Source of the DNA: JAHEYG01 sp040403535
Lineage (GTDB): Bacteria > Bacteroidota > Bacteroidia > B-17B0 > Aurantibacillaceae
Direction of reading: 5' to 3'
NCBI GenBank assembly: GCA_040403535.1
Contig: JBBAKL010000003.1
Coordinates: forward strand, 56,839 to 120,838
DNA length: 64,000 nucleotides
The notes beneath the pieces were generated by a model. That model was not told where the DNA came from. It saw only the letters and a list, made by a program, of their open reading frames with translations, and searched no databases. Shown in pieces: positions 17,194 to 26,106 of this stretch (within the stretch, counting starts at the first letter, position 1; every line of letters starts with the position of its first letter). Position numbers and translations under genes: made by a program.

Positions 17194-18638
17194 TATTTCA
17201 ATTTAACACACACATTTTTAGGTTCGGTAAAGAAATCAAACGCTTCAAACCCACCTTCACGACCAACACCAGATGATTTTACGCCACCAAATGGTGTGCG
17301 CAAATCACGTAATAACCAGCAATTGATCCAAACAATTCCGGCGTGTAATTCATTTGCAACGCGGTTTGCTTTAGTGATATCTTGTGTCCAAACAGTAGAA
17401 GCTAATCCGTACATGGTAGAGTTGGCCATCATTAACACTTCCTCTTCTTTGTCAAAAGGAGTAATGGTAACCACCGGACCAAATATTTCTTCCTGATTAG
17501 TGCGACAATTGTACGACAATCCTTCGATTATTGTTGGCTCTATATAAAATCCGTTTTCAAATTCACCATCAATTATTTTTCGTTTACCGCCACATAAAAC
17601 TTTTCCACCTTCTTGTTGCGCTAATTCCACATAACTCAGAATTTTTTCCATATGTGATTTAGACACAACAGCGCCGATTTTCACTCCTTCTTGTAGCGGT
17701 TGTCCAACCGTTAGTTTCTTGGTACGCTCAACAAAATCATTCTTAAATTTTTCATATATAGAACGCTCAACAAAAATCCGGGAGCCACATAAACAAATTT
17801 GGCCTTGGTTAGCGAACGATGACAACATAGTTGTAGAAAGCATTTTTTCGTAATCGCAATCAGCAAAAATGATATTAGGATTTTTTCCTCCTAATTCTAA
17901 AGACATTTTCTTAAACATTGGTCCCGCTACGCTGGCAATATGTGCACCTGTTTTTGTTCCGCCGGTAAATGAAATAAGCGGAATATCTTTATGAGACACA
18001 ATCGCGTTACCTACTTTAGGACCTAAACCGTGCACAATATTTAAAACGCCTTTAGGTAATCCTGCCTGCATACAAATCTCAGAAAGCAAATACGCCGTCA
18101 TAGGCGTGACCTCAGATGGCTTGGCAACTACTGTGCAGCCTGCAGCAAGAGCAGGAGCAATTTTCCAGGTGAATAAATAAAGAGGTAAATTCCACGGTGA
18201 GATACAACCTGCCACGCCAACCGGTTGACGAAGGGTATAATTAATTGCCGTATCTTCCATTGCATGCGCATGCGACGAATAATGTAAAATTCCGGTTGCA
18301 TAAAAGTTAAAATTAGCTGCTGCTCGTGGTATATCAACTGATTTTGCTAAATGTAAAGGCTTACCATTATCAACGCTTTCGATAAAAGCCAGCTTATCTA
18401 AATTCTCCTCTATTAAAAAAGAGATTTTTTGTAATATACGGGATCGTGTTTCCTTTGGCGTATTACTCCAGCCTTTAAAAGCAGCTTTTGCCGCTTGAGT
18501 AGCTAATGCAACATCACGTTCATCACTATCAGGAATCAACGAATAAACTCTCCCTCTAGACGGATCAACATTATCAATATACTGGTTACTTACTGGCGGA
18601 ACCAATTCACCATTTATGTAATTCTGTATTTTATCCAT
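17193..18638 (-). CDS. NAD(P)-dependent aldehyde dehydrogenase, semialdehyde type
   Basis: A 481-residue ALDH. Motifs: SPWNLPLYLFTWKIAPALAAG (oxyanion Asn region), FTGGTKTG, LELGGKNPNI with the general-base Glu, and the catalytic Cys in NQGQICLCGSR. Another family mark is EEIFGPVV. The combination of ICLCGSRIFVERSIYEKF with NCWLLRDLRTPFGGVKSSGVGREGG resembles 2-aminomuconate/2-hydroxymuconate semialdehyde dehydrogenases (ALDH8-like). No kynurenine or catechol genes are near; instead it is coupled to the carrier protein of the dlt-like operon. It may make the acid that is activated there (inference), or may simply share the transcript. Confidence 0.88.
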   Translation of the reverse strand: MDKIQNYINGELVPPVSNQYIDNVDPSRGRVYSLIPDSDERDVALATQAAKAAFKGWSNTPKETRSRILQKISFLIEENLDKLAFIESVDNGKPLHLAKSVDIPRAAANFNFYATGILHYSSHAHAMEDTAINYTLRQPVGVAGCISPWNLPLYLFTWKIAPALAAGCTVVAKPSEVTPMTAYLLSEICMQAGLPKGVLNIVHGLGPKVGNAIVSHKDIPLISFTGGTKTGAHIASVAGPMFKKMSLELGGKNPNIIFADCDYEKMLSTTMLSSFANQGQICLCGSRIFVERSIYEKFKNDFVERTKKLTVGQPLQEGVKIGAVVSKSHMEKILSYVELAQQEGGKVLCGGKRKIIDGEFENGFYIEPTIIEGLSYNCRTNQEEIFGPVVTITPFDKEEEVLMMANSTMYGLASTVWTQDITKANRVANELHAGIVWINCWLLRDLRTPFGGVKSSGVGREGGFEAFDFFTEPKNVCVKLK

Positions 18639-18644
18639 TACAAA

Positions 18645-19163
18645 TTATTTTTCGCAAAGTTCTTTTAAATTATTCAATCCCTGTTCAAACTGATGATTCA
18701 GATTTTTTATGATTAGAGATCCCATTAACCGTCCCATGGGGTATGGCAATGGACCGTTATTATTCCACACTACTTTTGTGGTTCCATTTTTCAAGTCAGT
18801 GAATGTCCAACTATCTAAAGCCTGAGATTTCCATGGCTTAATAAATTCAAGATCTAAAATAATCTCCTGTGGTGGCATTAGTCCTTTAACAGTTAAGCTA
18901 CCTTGTCCGATTTTTTTACCTTCCCATGAAAATTTATGTCCAACTGTAGCTGCCTCTCCACTAATTTCAGACGATGTATTTGGTTCTGTTTTATGCCATG
19001 GATTCCATTCGCGGTAGTACTTAAAATTTGCAACTTTTTCAAACACATCCGAACATGAATTATTAATGATTATTTCTTTTTGAACGGAATACTTTGATGG
19101 CATTATAGCTGCAGTAATTAGAAATAAACCAACAAATGCAAGTATAACATATAACACAATCAT
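18645..19163 (-). CDS. SRPBCC-fold (polyketide cyclase-like) membrane-anchored protein
   Basis: A 172-residue protein when started at ATG 19163, which gives an N-terminal membrane helix (IVLYVILAFVGLFLITAAI); a longer start at 19202 has no support. After the helix comes an SRPBCC/START-like domain: VQKEIIINNSCSDVFEKVANFKYYREWNPW, a GHKFSWEGKKIGQGSLTV strand pair, and a long C-terminal helix ending LNNLKELCEK. This fold binds hydrophobic ligands, but relatives have no settled role. It is the first gene of the dlt-like operon, 6 bases before the aldehyde dehydrogenase. Confidence 0.78.
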   Translation of the reverse strand: MIVLYVILAFVGLFLITAAIMPSKYSVQKEIIINNSCSDVFEKVANFKYYREWNPWHKTEPNTSSEISGEAATVGHKFSWEGKKIGQGSLTVKGLMPPQEIILDLEFIKPWKSQALDSWTFTDLKNGTTKVVWNNNGPLPYPMGRLMGSLIIKNLNHQFEQGLNNLKELCEK

Positions 19164-19185
19164 AGTTGAAGATTTTAAGTTTAAA

Positions 19186-19193
19186 CAAAGATA
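19186..19193 (-). promoter_or_regulatory. Candidate -7 box for the SRPBCC-dlt-thiL operon
   Basis: TATCTTTG on the minus strand, the same sequence as the HU promoter in this window. It lies about 23 bases upstream of ATG 19163 and next to the cytochrome oxidase terminator. No clear -33 element. Confidence 0.5.
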
Positions 19194-19200
19194 ATAAAAC

Positions 19201-19231
19201 AAAAATGCCCTCAGAAAAAGAGGGCATTTTT
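19201..19231 (-). terminator. Terminator of the act-cox operon
   Basis: A 12-bp stem AAAAATGCCCTC (19201-19212) with 19220-19231, 7-base loop; the A/T ends give T-runs on both strands. It lies 15 bases past the oxidase subunit I stop. Confidence 0.9.
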
Positions 19232-19246
19232 AAGATTTGTTAAAGA

Positions 19247-21073
19247 CTAGTGTTCGCCACCATCGTGCTCACCTTCGGCTAAAGGAACGGTTTGAGAAAC
19301 CCAATCCTTTTCTTGCCCAGGCTTGCTATAGTCATATGCCCAACGGTGTACAACAGGCAATGCACCTGGCCAGTTACCGTGGATATTAGCCATTGGAGTT
19401 GTCCATTCTAATGTGTTAGCGTTCCAAGGGTTTTGAGGTGCCTTTTCGCCACGGAACATGCTATAGAAGAAATTAAACAAGAATACTCCTTGTCCTAAAG
19501 CCCCAATAATTGCTGAAATTGTAACGATTTCGTTGATATCAACTAAATTATCGAACATTGGGAAGTTACTGTTTGTGTAATAACGACGAGGAACACCAGC
19601 CATACCTAAGAAGTGCATTGGGAAGAACACTCCATAAGCGGAAACAAATGTTATCCAGAAGTGGAGATATCCTAATTTCTTATTCATCATTCGCAAGAAC
19701 ATTTTAGGGAACCAATGATAAACTCCGGCAAACATTCCGAAGATAGCAGATAATCCCATTACAATGTGGAAGTGAGCCACAACAAAATATGTATCATGTA
19801 CGTTAATATCTAATGTTGAATCGGCTAAGATAATACCAGTAACACCACCTGTTATAAAAGAAGAAACCAATCCAATTGAGAATAACATTGCAGGAGTGTA
19901 TTGAATATTACCTTTCCATAATGTGGTGATATAGTTAAACGCTTTTACCGCAGAAGGAATCGCAATCAATAAAGTTGTGAAAACGAATACTGATCCTAAG
20001 AATGGATTCATACCAGTCATGTACATGTGGTGACCCCACACAATAAATGATAAGAAACCAATAGCTAACAATGAACCGATCATTGCACGGTAACCGAAAA
20101 TTGGTTTACGTGAATTTGTAGAGATAATTTCTGATGTTATACCTAAAGCAGGTAATAATACGATATATACCTCAGGATGTCCTAAGAACCAGAATAAGTG
20201 CTCAAATAAGATTGGGCTACCACCAACGTTATCTAAAGGACGTCCGCCGATGTAGATATCAGATAAGTAGAAACTAGTTCCAAAACTACGATCGAATATT
20301 AATAACAATGCACAAGATAATAATACAGGGAAAGATAACACGCCAAGAATTGCTGTGATAAGGAATGCCCAGCAAGTTAAAGGTAAGCGTGTCATGCTCA
20401 TTCCTTTTGTACGAAGGTTAACTATAGTAATAATATAGTTCAAACCTCCTAATAACGACGACACAATAAATAAAGCCATTGAAATCAACCAAAGTGTCAT
20501 ACCTAATTTAGAACCAGGCATTGCTTCAGGTAAAGCAGATAATGGAGGGTAAATCGTCCAACCCGGAGAAGCAGGTCCATCTTCAATGAAACAAGATGCT
20601 AACATGATTGAACTAGATAAGAAAAAGAACCAATACGATAACATGTTCAAGAAACCTGAAGCCATATCGCGAGCTCCAATTTGCAATGGAATTAATAAGT
20701 TAGAAAAAGTTCCGCTTAATCCACCCGTTAATACCATAAACACCATGATTGTTCCGTGAATGGTTACTAATGCCAAGTACATATTAGGATCGAGTATTCC
20801 GTCTTTGCCCCACTTATCACCAAGAATTGCGTTTATAAATGCGAATTTCTCGCCCGGCCATGCTAATTGCATACGGAAAATGATCGACATTGTCATAGCA
20901 ACAACAGCCATAACAACCGCAGTAATTAAAAACTGACGAGAGATCATTTTATGATCCATACTAAAAATGTACTTACTCACAAAGCTTTCCTCATGATGGT
21001 CATCATGATGAGCATGATTATGATGAGTAGCATGCTCGTGTTCTAGTGCTGTTGCTGTATGTGTAGATCCCAT
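19247..21073 (-). CDS. ctaD: Cytochrome c oxidase subunit I (heme-copper oxidase)
   Basis: A 608-residue, twelve-helix core subunit of an aa3-type oxidase that reduces oxygen to water and pumps protons. WFLGHPEVYIVLLPALG holds the CuB His and the cross-linked Tyr, HHMYMTG the paired CuB histidines, and NVHDTYFVVAHFHIVMG the heme ligands. The N-terminus has a His-rich leader (about residues 13-27) before the first helix, and the C-terminus is acidic and His-rich. It is the last gene of the act-cox operon. No subunit III gene follows. Confidence 0.97.
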   Translation of the reverse strand: MGSTHTATALEHEHATHHNHAHHDDHHEESFVSKYIFSMDHKMISRQFLITAVVMAVVAMTMSIIFRMQLAWPGEKFAFINAILGDKWGKDGILDPNMYLALVTIHGTIMVFMVLTGGLSGTFSNLLIPLQIGARDMASGFLNMLSYWFFFLSSSIMLASCFIEDGPASPGWTIYPPLSALPEAMPGSKLGMTLWLISMALFIVSSLLGGLNYIITIVNLRTKGMSMTRLPLTCWAFLITAILGVLSFPVLLSCALLLIFDRSFGTSFYLSDIYIGGRPLDNVGGSPILFEHLFWFLGHPEVYIVLLPALGITSEIISTNSRKPIFGYRAMIGSLLAIGFLSFIVWGHHMYMTGMNPFLGSVFVFTTLLIAIPSAVKAFNYITTLWKGNIQYTPAMLFSIGLVSSFITGGVTGIILADSTLDINVHDTYFVVAHFHIVMGLSAIFGMFAGVYHWFPKMFLRMMNKKLGYLHFWITFVSAYGVFFPMHFLGMAGVPRRYYTNSNFPMFDNLVDINEIVTISAIIGALGQGVFLFNFFYSMFRGEKAPQNPWNANTLEWTTPMANIHGNWPGALPVVHRWAYDYSKPGQEKDWVSQTVPLAEGEHDGGEH

Positions 21074-21103
21074 GTTTATTTATATTAAATATTAGTAAAG
21101 TTA

Positions 21104-22135
21104 TTATTTAGATGCAACGGATTTAACTGCTTTTTGTTTTGATAACCATTCGTTATAATCTTTCTCAGATTCAACAATAATAGTCATTTGCATGTTGAAG
21201 TGAGAAGCTCCGCAAATTTTGTTACATAATAATGCGTAATCAAATTCAACCGGCTCTTGTCCTGTTTCAGCTCTTTTCTTATTAATACCTGCCATTAATT
21301 GCTTAACGTAAGGATCCTGACGCATTTCAGCAGTAGTCTTTGTTGGTTTGAATTTAAATGAAGTAACCATTCCTGGAACACAATTCATCTGTGCACGGAA
21401 ATGAGGCATATAAGCAGAGTGAATTACATCGCGTGAACGCATAAACATTTCTACCTCTCGACCTACTGGAATATGAAACTCATTTTTAACAAGAATATCG
21501 TCATATCCGGTTGCATCGGCTGTATCTAAACCTACAGAATTGGTTCCACCAATTTGTCGAAAATCAGTTGAACCTAACTTGCCGTCCTTGCCAGGAAATC
21601 GCGCCGTCCAATCGAATTGTTTAGCATACAATTCTAAAACCACCTTTTTTTCGTCTTTGGAACTTGACATTATCTCATTCCAGTACTTTAGTCCGAAAAT
21701 AATAATGAATGCTAAAGCTACAGCAGGAATTACTGTCCATAACATTTCCAATTTATTGTTATGAGAATAATAAACCGCTTTTGAATTTTTACTTCCACGA
21801 TACTTAAATGCGAAGTAGAACAAGAAGAAATTTGTTACTAAAAAAATGAACGAAACTAAATAAATATTTGCGTCCCATAATAAGTCATATTTCTCTCCGT
21901 GCTCAGATGCCGCAGACGGCAACGTATTATCCATCCAGCTATTAATTTGCCAGAAGAAAAATAAGAAGAATAATATAGCAAAGGTGATCATACCTTTACC
22001 CATCATATTATTATCGGCGTCTGTTACCTGCCATTCCTTGGTTTTCTTTAAACCTCTTGATAATTCGATAATTCTTAATAATTGATGTCCTGCAATTATC
22101 AGAAGAACGATGGCTAATAGAACTAGAAGTTTCAT
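21104..22135 (-). CDS. ctaC: Cytochrome c oxidase subunit II
   Basis: A 343-residue protein with an N-terminal hydrophobic segment and two further membrane helices (around 48-67 and 93-112), then the periplasmic cupredoxin domain. CuA ligands are visible: His in RDVIHSAYMPHF and CNKICGASHFNM with Cys304, Cys308, His312 and Met315. The residue between the cysteines that is often Glu is Lys here. It accepts electrons from cytochrome c, here most likely from the ActA/ActE cytochromes or a soluble carrier. It lies 30 bases upstream of subunit I. Confidence 0.96.
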   Translation of the reverse strand: MKLLVLLAIVLLIIAGHQLLRIIELSRGLKKTKEWQVTDADNNMMGKGMITFAILFFLFFFWQINSWMDNTLPSAASEHGEKYDLLWDANIYLVSFIFLVTNFFLFYFAFKYRGSKNSKAVYYSHNNKLEMLWTVIPAVALAFIIIFGLKYWNEIMSSSKDEKKVVLELYAKQFDWTARFPGKDGKLGSTDFRQIGGTNSVGLDTADATGYDDILVKNEFHIPVGREVEMFMRSRDVIHSAYMPHFRAQMNCVPGMVTSFKFKPTKTTAEMRQDPYVKQLMAGINKKRAETGQEPVEFDYALLCNKICGASHFNMQMTIIVESEKDYNEWLSKQKAVKSVASK

Positions 22136-22186
22136 TTTATATAGTTTTTAATTCTGTTAAACTTTGGATTTCTTAATTATATATTA

Positions 22187-23401
22187 TTAAATGGAGTGAT
22201 GTAAACTCTCGTCAATGTAAGGGTGATTTTTCACTCTTAATGGCGCTTTTGTTAATGCATTTAATACTACATAAATGAATAAACCTAAAAAGAAGAAGAA
22301 GGTTCCAAACTCCATCCAGCTTAAACCTGTCCAGTGATGCCCTACTGTACCCGGCATAACCATCATGATTACGTCTAAGAAGTGACCAACAAGAATAATT
22401 GTTCCCACAAAAATTAAGAAAAAGAAATTGCGTTTGCTGTCTCTGCTCATTAGCATTACCATTGGAAAAGCAAAATTCACAAATAAAACCGTCCACATTA
22501 ATGCTTTATAGCTTTCCCAACGTGTTTGGAAGTAAATTACCTCTTCAGGAATATCTGAATACCAAATCAGCATAAATTGAGAGAAGTATAAATAAGTCCA
22601 TAAGAAAGAAATCGCGAACATCCATTTACCCATATCGTGAACAGTACTTTCAGTTACGAATTCAAGATATCCTAATTTCTTTAACCAAACAATTAACATA
22701 GTAATGGTAACCATAGCGCTAATCCACATTCCTGAAAACGCATACCATCCATATAAAGTAGAGAACCAGTGAATATCAATACTCAATAACCAATCCCATG
22801 CAGATGTAGAAGATGTTACTCCAAACACAACCATAAACCAAGCGCCTAGCTTAACGTTTTTCCAATGGTAACTGTTATTTACATCAATATCAAGTTTATC
22901 TGCATCAATAGAATTTTTACGTAACTTGAATGTAAACCATACCCAAGCTACCATATATAATACGGTTCTAATCCACCAAAATGCGCCAAAATAACCCATT
23001 TTACCAGCAACGATTGGGTCGTGCTCAGCTACAGTAGGATCCATCCATGCATAAAAATGATTTAAGTGTAACTGACTTACAATAAAAAACAACATAAGGA
23101 AACTTAATCCCCAAGGAAGATACATGGTTACTGCTTCAATAACTCGCTTAATTGTTGTTGCCCAGCCAGCCTCAGCTGCATACTGTAAGCCTAAGAAAAA
23201 CGCGGCGGCTAAAGCAATTCCCATAAAGAAAAAAGCACTAGAGAACACATTTGCCCAAGCACGATTATGATTGTATTCAGGGTCTTCGTTTGTGTCCATC
23301 ATAAACATCGCGATAATGGAGATCAATCCAATAGCCATCAAAATGAACGAAGCCATTTTGGCTTTAGAGGGGATTGTAAATTGTAGTTTATCAGTATTCA
23401 T
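22187..23401 (-). CDS. actF: Alternative complex III subunit ActF
   Basis: A 404-residue membrane protein with about ten helices, related to the NrfD-like ActC but shorter. Marks: FMDTNEDPEYNHNRAWANVFSS, HHWTGLSWMEFGTFFFFLGLFIYV and the short C-terminal tail. In the complex ActF sits beside ActC in the membrane part and has been proposed to help in proton movement. Its place after actE and before the oxidase subunits is the standard Bacteroidota order. Start ATG 23401, 22 bases after actE. Confidence 0.92.
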   Translation of the reverse strand: MNTDKLQFTIPSKAKMASFILMAIGLISIIAMFMMDTNEDPEYNHNRAWANVFSSAFFFMGIALAAAFFLGLQYAAEAGWATTIKRVIEAVTMYLPWGLSFLMLFFIVSQLHLNHFYAWMDPTVAEHDPIVAGKMGYFGAFWWIRTVLYMVAWVWFTFKLRKNSIDADKLDIDVNNSYHWKNVKLGAWFMVVFGVTSSTSAWDWLLSIDIHWFSTLYGWYAFSGMWISAMVTITMLIVWLKKLGYLEFVTESTVHDMGKWMFAISFLWTYLYFSQFMLIWYSDIPEEVIYFQTRWESYKALMWTVLFVNFAFPMVMLMSRDSKRNFFFLIFVGTIILVGHFLDVIMMVMPGTVGHHWTGLSWMEFGTFFFFLGLFIYVVLNALTKAPLRVKNHPYIDESLHHSI

Positions 23402-23423
23402 ATTAATAATATCTATGAATTAA

Positions 23424-24086
23424 TTAATGAGTTGTTTTAGTTTCTTCTTTTTTTACATCTTTAACTTCAGCTGGAGCTGTCTTCGCTGAATCAGAAGGAA
23501 CAGTTTCTTTAGGTCCTTGTAACTTTTGAACGTAATGAACCAGTTTCCAACGCTCTTCCTGAGTTAAAATGCTTCCATGATTACCCATTAAACCTTTTCC
23601 ATAAGTAATAGAATGGAAAATTTTGCCTTCAGATAAGTTTTTTAATGGGCCATTGTAAGCAGGAGGAGCACCAGGCAGTTTACCGCCAACCTTTCCATCA
23701 CCTGCACCACTTGCACCATGACAGTGAACACAATATTTACCATAAAGCACTTCACCGTCCGCTAAAACTTTAGTGTTTAAAGCAATCGGATTTTTTAAAT
23801 ATAAACCTGCTTGTTCATATCCTTCAGTAGTGTTTGGATAAACATAAGGCATATATCCTCTAGCAATTGTACCTTTTACAGGCAAAAATTGTTGAGAATA
23901 AATTGTATCTCCGTTAAATACACTTGTGCCATATACCTCCACTGAAGGAGAACGATACATGTCAGGCATAAATTCAACACCCGGACTATTTGCATCTTTT
24001 TTTCCACAAGCTGTAAAACCAACTAACACTGCCGCAATAGCCACACCGTTACAAATTGATTTTAGGTTTTTATAATTTAGTTTCAT
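23424..24086 (-). CDS. actE: Alternative complex III monoheme cytochrome c ActE
   Basis: A 220-residue lipoprotein cytochrome. I start it at ATG 24086; a TTG three codons earlier has no support. The lipobox is GFTAC (Cys27). The heme motif CVHCH is at 119-123 and a likely Met axial ligand is in GKGLMGNHG (Met167). The first half has the family's PDMYRSPSVE and GYMPYVYPNT segments. The C-terminus is a Lys/Glu-rich tail. It takes electrons from the complex to the oxidase side. Confidence 0.93.
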   Translation of the reverse strand: MKLNYKNLKSICNGVAIAAVLVGFTACGKKDANSPGVEFMPDMYRSPSVEVYGTSVFNGDTIYSQQFLPVKGTIARGYMPYVYPNTTEGYEQAGLYLKNPIALNTKVLADGEVLYGKYCVHCHGASGAGDGKVGGKLPGAPPAYNGPLKNLSEGKIFHSITYGKGLMGNHGSILTQEERWKLVHYVQKLQGPKETVPSDSAKTAPAEVKDVKKEETKTTH

Positions 24087-24108
24087 ATTAAACAAAATGT
24101 TTTGTCAA

Positions 24109-24657
24109 TTAATAAGCCGGTTCAATATGTAAAGTTCCTTTGTAATTTACCTCTTCTGCACCGTTTTCTTTTAATATAGCATCTGCTTTTTTCGCTTGCT
24201 CATCGTTAAGTTCAAGATAAACTAAAAACTTATCATCAGTTGTACGAGGATCTGGGTTTTTAGCTTTTGCGCCCGGAACTAACCAACAACGCAACAAGTA
24301 TGTTAATGCCATACCGTGAGCAGCACAGAATACAGTTGATTCAAATGTAATTGGAATAAACGCAGGAATATTAAAGTAATATGCCCAATTTGGTTTACCA
24401 CCAATATCATTTGGCCAATCGTGAACCATCATATACCACATCATCAATGTAGCTAAGCTAGTACCGGTAATTCCGTAAATAAAAGCACATATTGCCAAAC
24501 GTGTTCTCGGAACACCAATCACAGGATCTAATCCGTGTACAGGGAAAGGAGAAAACACATCTTTTACGCGAATACCTGCTGATCGTAATTTTTTACAGGC
24601 TTCCATCATTGGCACTTCGTCGCCAAAAACACCGTGTATAATTTGTTTAGTTGCCAT
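24109..24657 (-). CDS. actD: Alternative complex III subunit ActD (DUF3341)
   Basis: A 182-residue protein of the DUF3341 family. The N-terminal soluble part has HGVFGDEVPMMEACKKLRSAGI and VFSPFPVHGLDPVIGVPRTRL. Two membrane helices follow (about 74-95 and 114-135), then a cytoplasmic C-terminus (FLVYLELNDEQAKKADAILKENGAEEV). Known as a small membrane subunit of the quinol:cytochrome c oxidoreductase. Located between actC and actE as expected. Confidence 0.93.
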   Translation of the reverse strand: MATKQIIHGVFGDEVPMMEACKKLRSAGIRVKDVFSPFPVHGLDPVIGVPRTRLAICAFIYGITGTSLATLMMWYMMVHDWPNDIGGKPNWAYYFNIPAFIPITFESTVFCAAHGMALTYLLRCWLVPGAKAKNPDPRTTDDKFLVYLELNDEQAKKADAILKENGAEEVNYKGTLHIEPAY

Positions 24658-24678
24658 ATCTTTTAAAATATCTTTTTA

Positions 24679-26082
24679 TTAGTGTGCGTGTGAATGAGCG
24701 TGTGAATGACTTGCTGCTTCTTTCTTTTGTGCTTCACCTGATTGTTTCAAGATAGTTTTTAACTCAGCCTGAGCAATAACAGGGAAGTAACGTGAGAACA
24801 ACAAGAAGAAAGTTCCAAACATACCGATAGTTCCAATAAAAATACCAATATCAATAAATGATGGTGTATAGGTATTCCATGTTGAAGGAAGGAAAGTACG
24901 TAATAACGTTGGAACGATAATTACGAAACGCTCGAACCACATACCAATATTAACTACAATTGATAATAAGAATGTAGCAACAATTGAAGTACGGATTTTC
25001 TTGAACCAGAATAACTGTGGAGAGATAACGTTACATGTCATCATAGCCCAGTATGACCAAGCTAAAGGACCTGTTGCACGATTTAAGAATGCGTATTGTT
25101 CCCATTCTACACCTGAATACCATGCAATGAATAACTCAGTTAAGTATGCAACACCTACTATTGAACCAGTTACAATTATAACGATGTTCATATACTCGAT
25201 GTGCTTAATCGTTAAGTAAGATTCTAACTTATAGATTTTACGTACTACTAACATCAAAGTTAATACCATTGCGAAACCTGAGAATACCGCACCAGATACG
25301 AAATAAGGAGGGAAGATTGTAGTATGCCAACCAGGCACAACAGATGTAGCAAAGTCGAAAGATACAATAGAGTGAACGGAGAATACTAACGGAGTTGAAA
25401 GACCTGCTAGTACTAAAGATACTTCTTCAAAACGGCTCCAGTGACGTGCACTTCCGCCCCATCCAAAAGATAATAATCCGTAAAACTTTTTTTGCCAAGG
25501 CTTAATAACACGGTCACGAATCATTGCGAAATCAGGAATTAAACCGATGTACCAAAATACGATTGATACCGTAGCATAAGTTGATACCGCGAAAACGTCC
25601 CACAATAACGGTGAGTTAAAGTTAGGCCACAATGAACCGAATTGGTTTGGTAAAGGGAATAACATATAATCTAACCATGGACGTCCTGTGTGAAGCGTTA
25701 CGAAAATAGCCGCACATAATACAGCGAAAATGGTCATGGCCTCTGCAGAACGGTTAATTGCCATACGCCATTTTTGACGGAATAACAATAATACGGCAGA
25801 GATTAATGTACCAGCGTGACCAATACCAATCCACCATACGAAGTTGGTAATATCCCAAGCCCAATCGGCAGCGTTATTAGAGCCCCATGCTCCGATACCA
25901 ACACCTATTGTGTAGGCTAAACAACCAATTCCCCATAAGAATGTTAAAGCGCAAATGGTTAAAAGTACATACCATCCTCTTGCAGCTTTTCCTTCAATAG
26001 GAGCGATAATGTCATCAGTAATTTGTCGGTAATTCTTATTACCTAAAATTAACGGTTCCCTGATTTCTGATTCTGCGTGCAT
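24679..26082 (-). CDS. actC: Alternative complex III NrfD-like subunit ActC
   Basis: A 467-residue polytopic protein of the NrfD/PsrC family with about ten helices. In the family it holds the quinol site next to the iron-sulfur subunit ActB. Visible marks: ARGWYVLLTICALTFLWGIGCLAYTIGVG, WWIGIGHAGTLISAVLLLFRQ, HSIVSFDFATSVVPGWHTTIFPPYFVSGAVFSGFAM split across helices, and WFERFVIIVPTL. It ends in a His/Ser/Ala tail (SHSHAHSHAH). Lies between actB and actD. Confidence 0.94.
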   Translation of the reverse strand: MHAESEIREPLILGNKNYRQITDDIIAPIEGKAARGWYVLLTICALTFLWGIGCLAYTIGVGIGAWGSNNAADWAWDITNFVWWIGIGHAGTLISAVLLLFRQKWRMAINRSAEAMTIFAVLCAAIFVTLHTGRPWLDYMLFPLPNQFGSLWPNFNSPLLWDVFAVSTYATVSIVFWYIGLIPDFAMIRDRVIKPWQKKFYGLLSFGWGGSARHWSRFEEVSLVLAGLSTPLVFSVHSIVSFDFATSVVPGWHTTIFPPYFVSGAVFSGFAMVLTLMLVVRKIYKLESYLTIKHIEYMNIVIIVTGSIVGVAYLTELFIAWYSGVEWEQYAFLNRATGPLAWSYWAMMTCNVISPQLFWFKKIRTSIVATFLLSIVVNIGMWFERFVIIVPTLLRTFLPSTWNTYTPSFIDIGIFIGTIGMFGTFFLLFSRYFPVIAQAELKTILKQSGEAQKKEAASHSHAHSHAH

Positions 26083-26106
26083 ATCTTTTATTTAATGTGA
26101 TTAATA

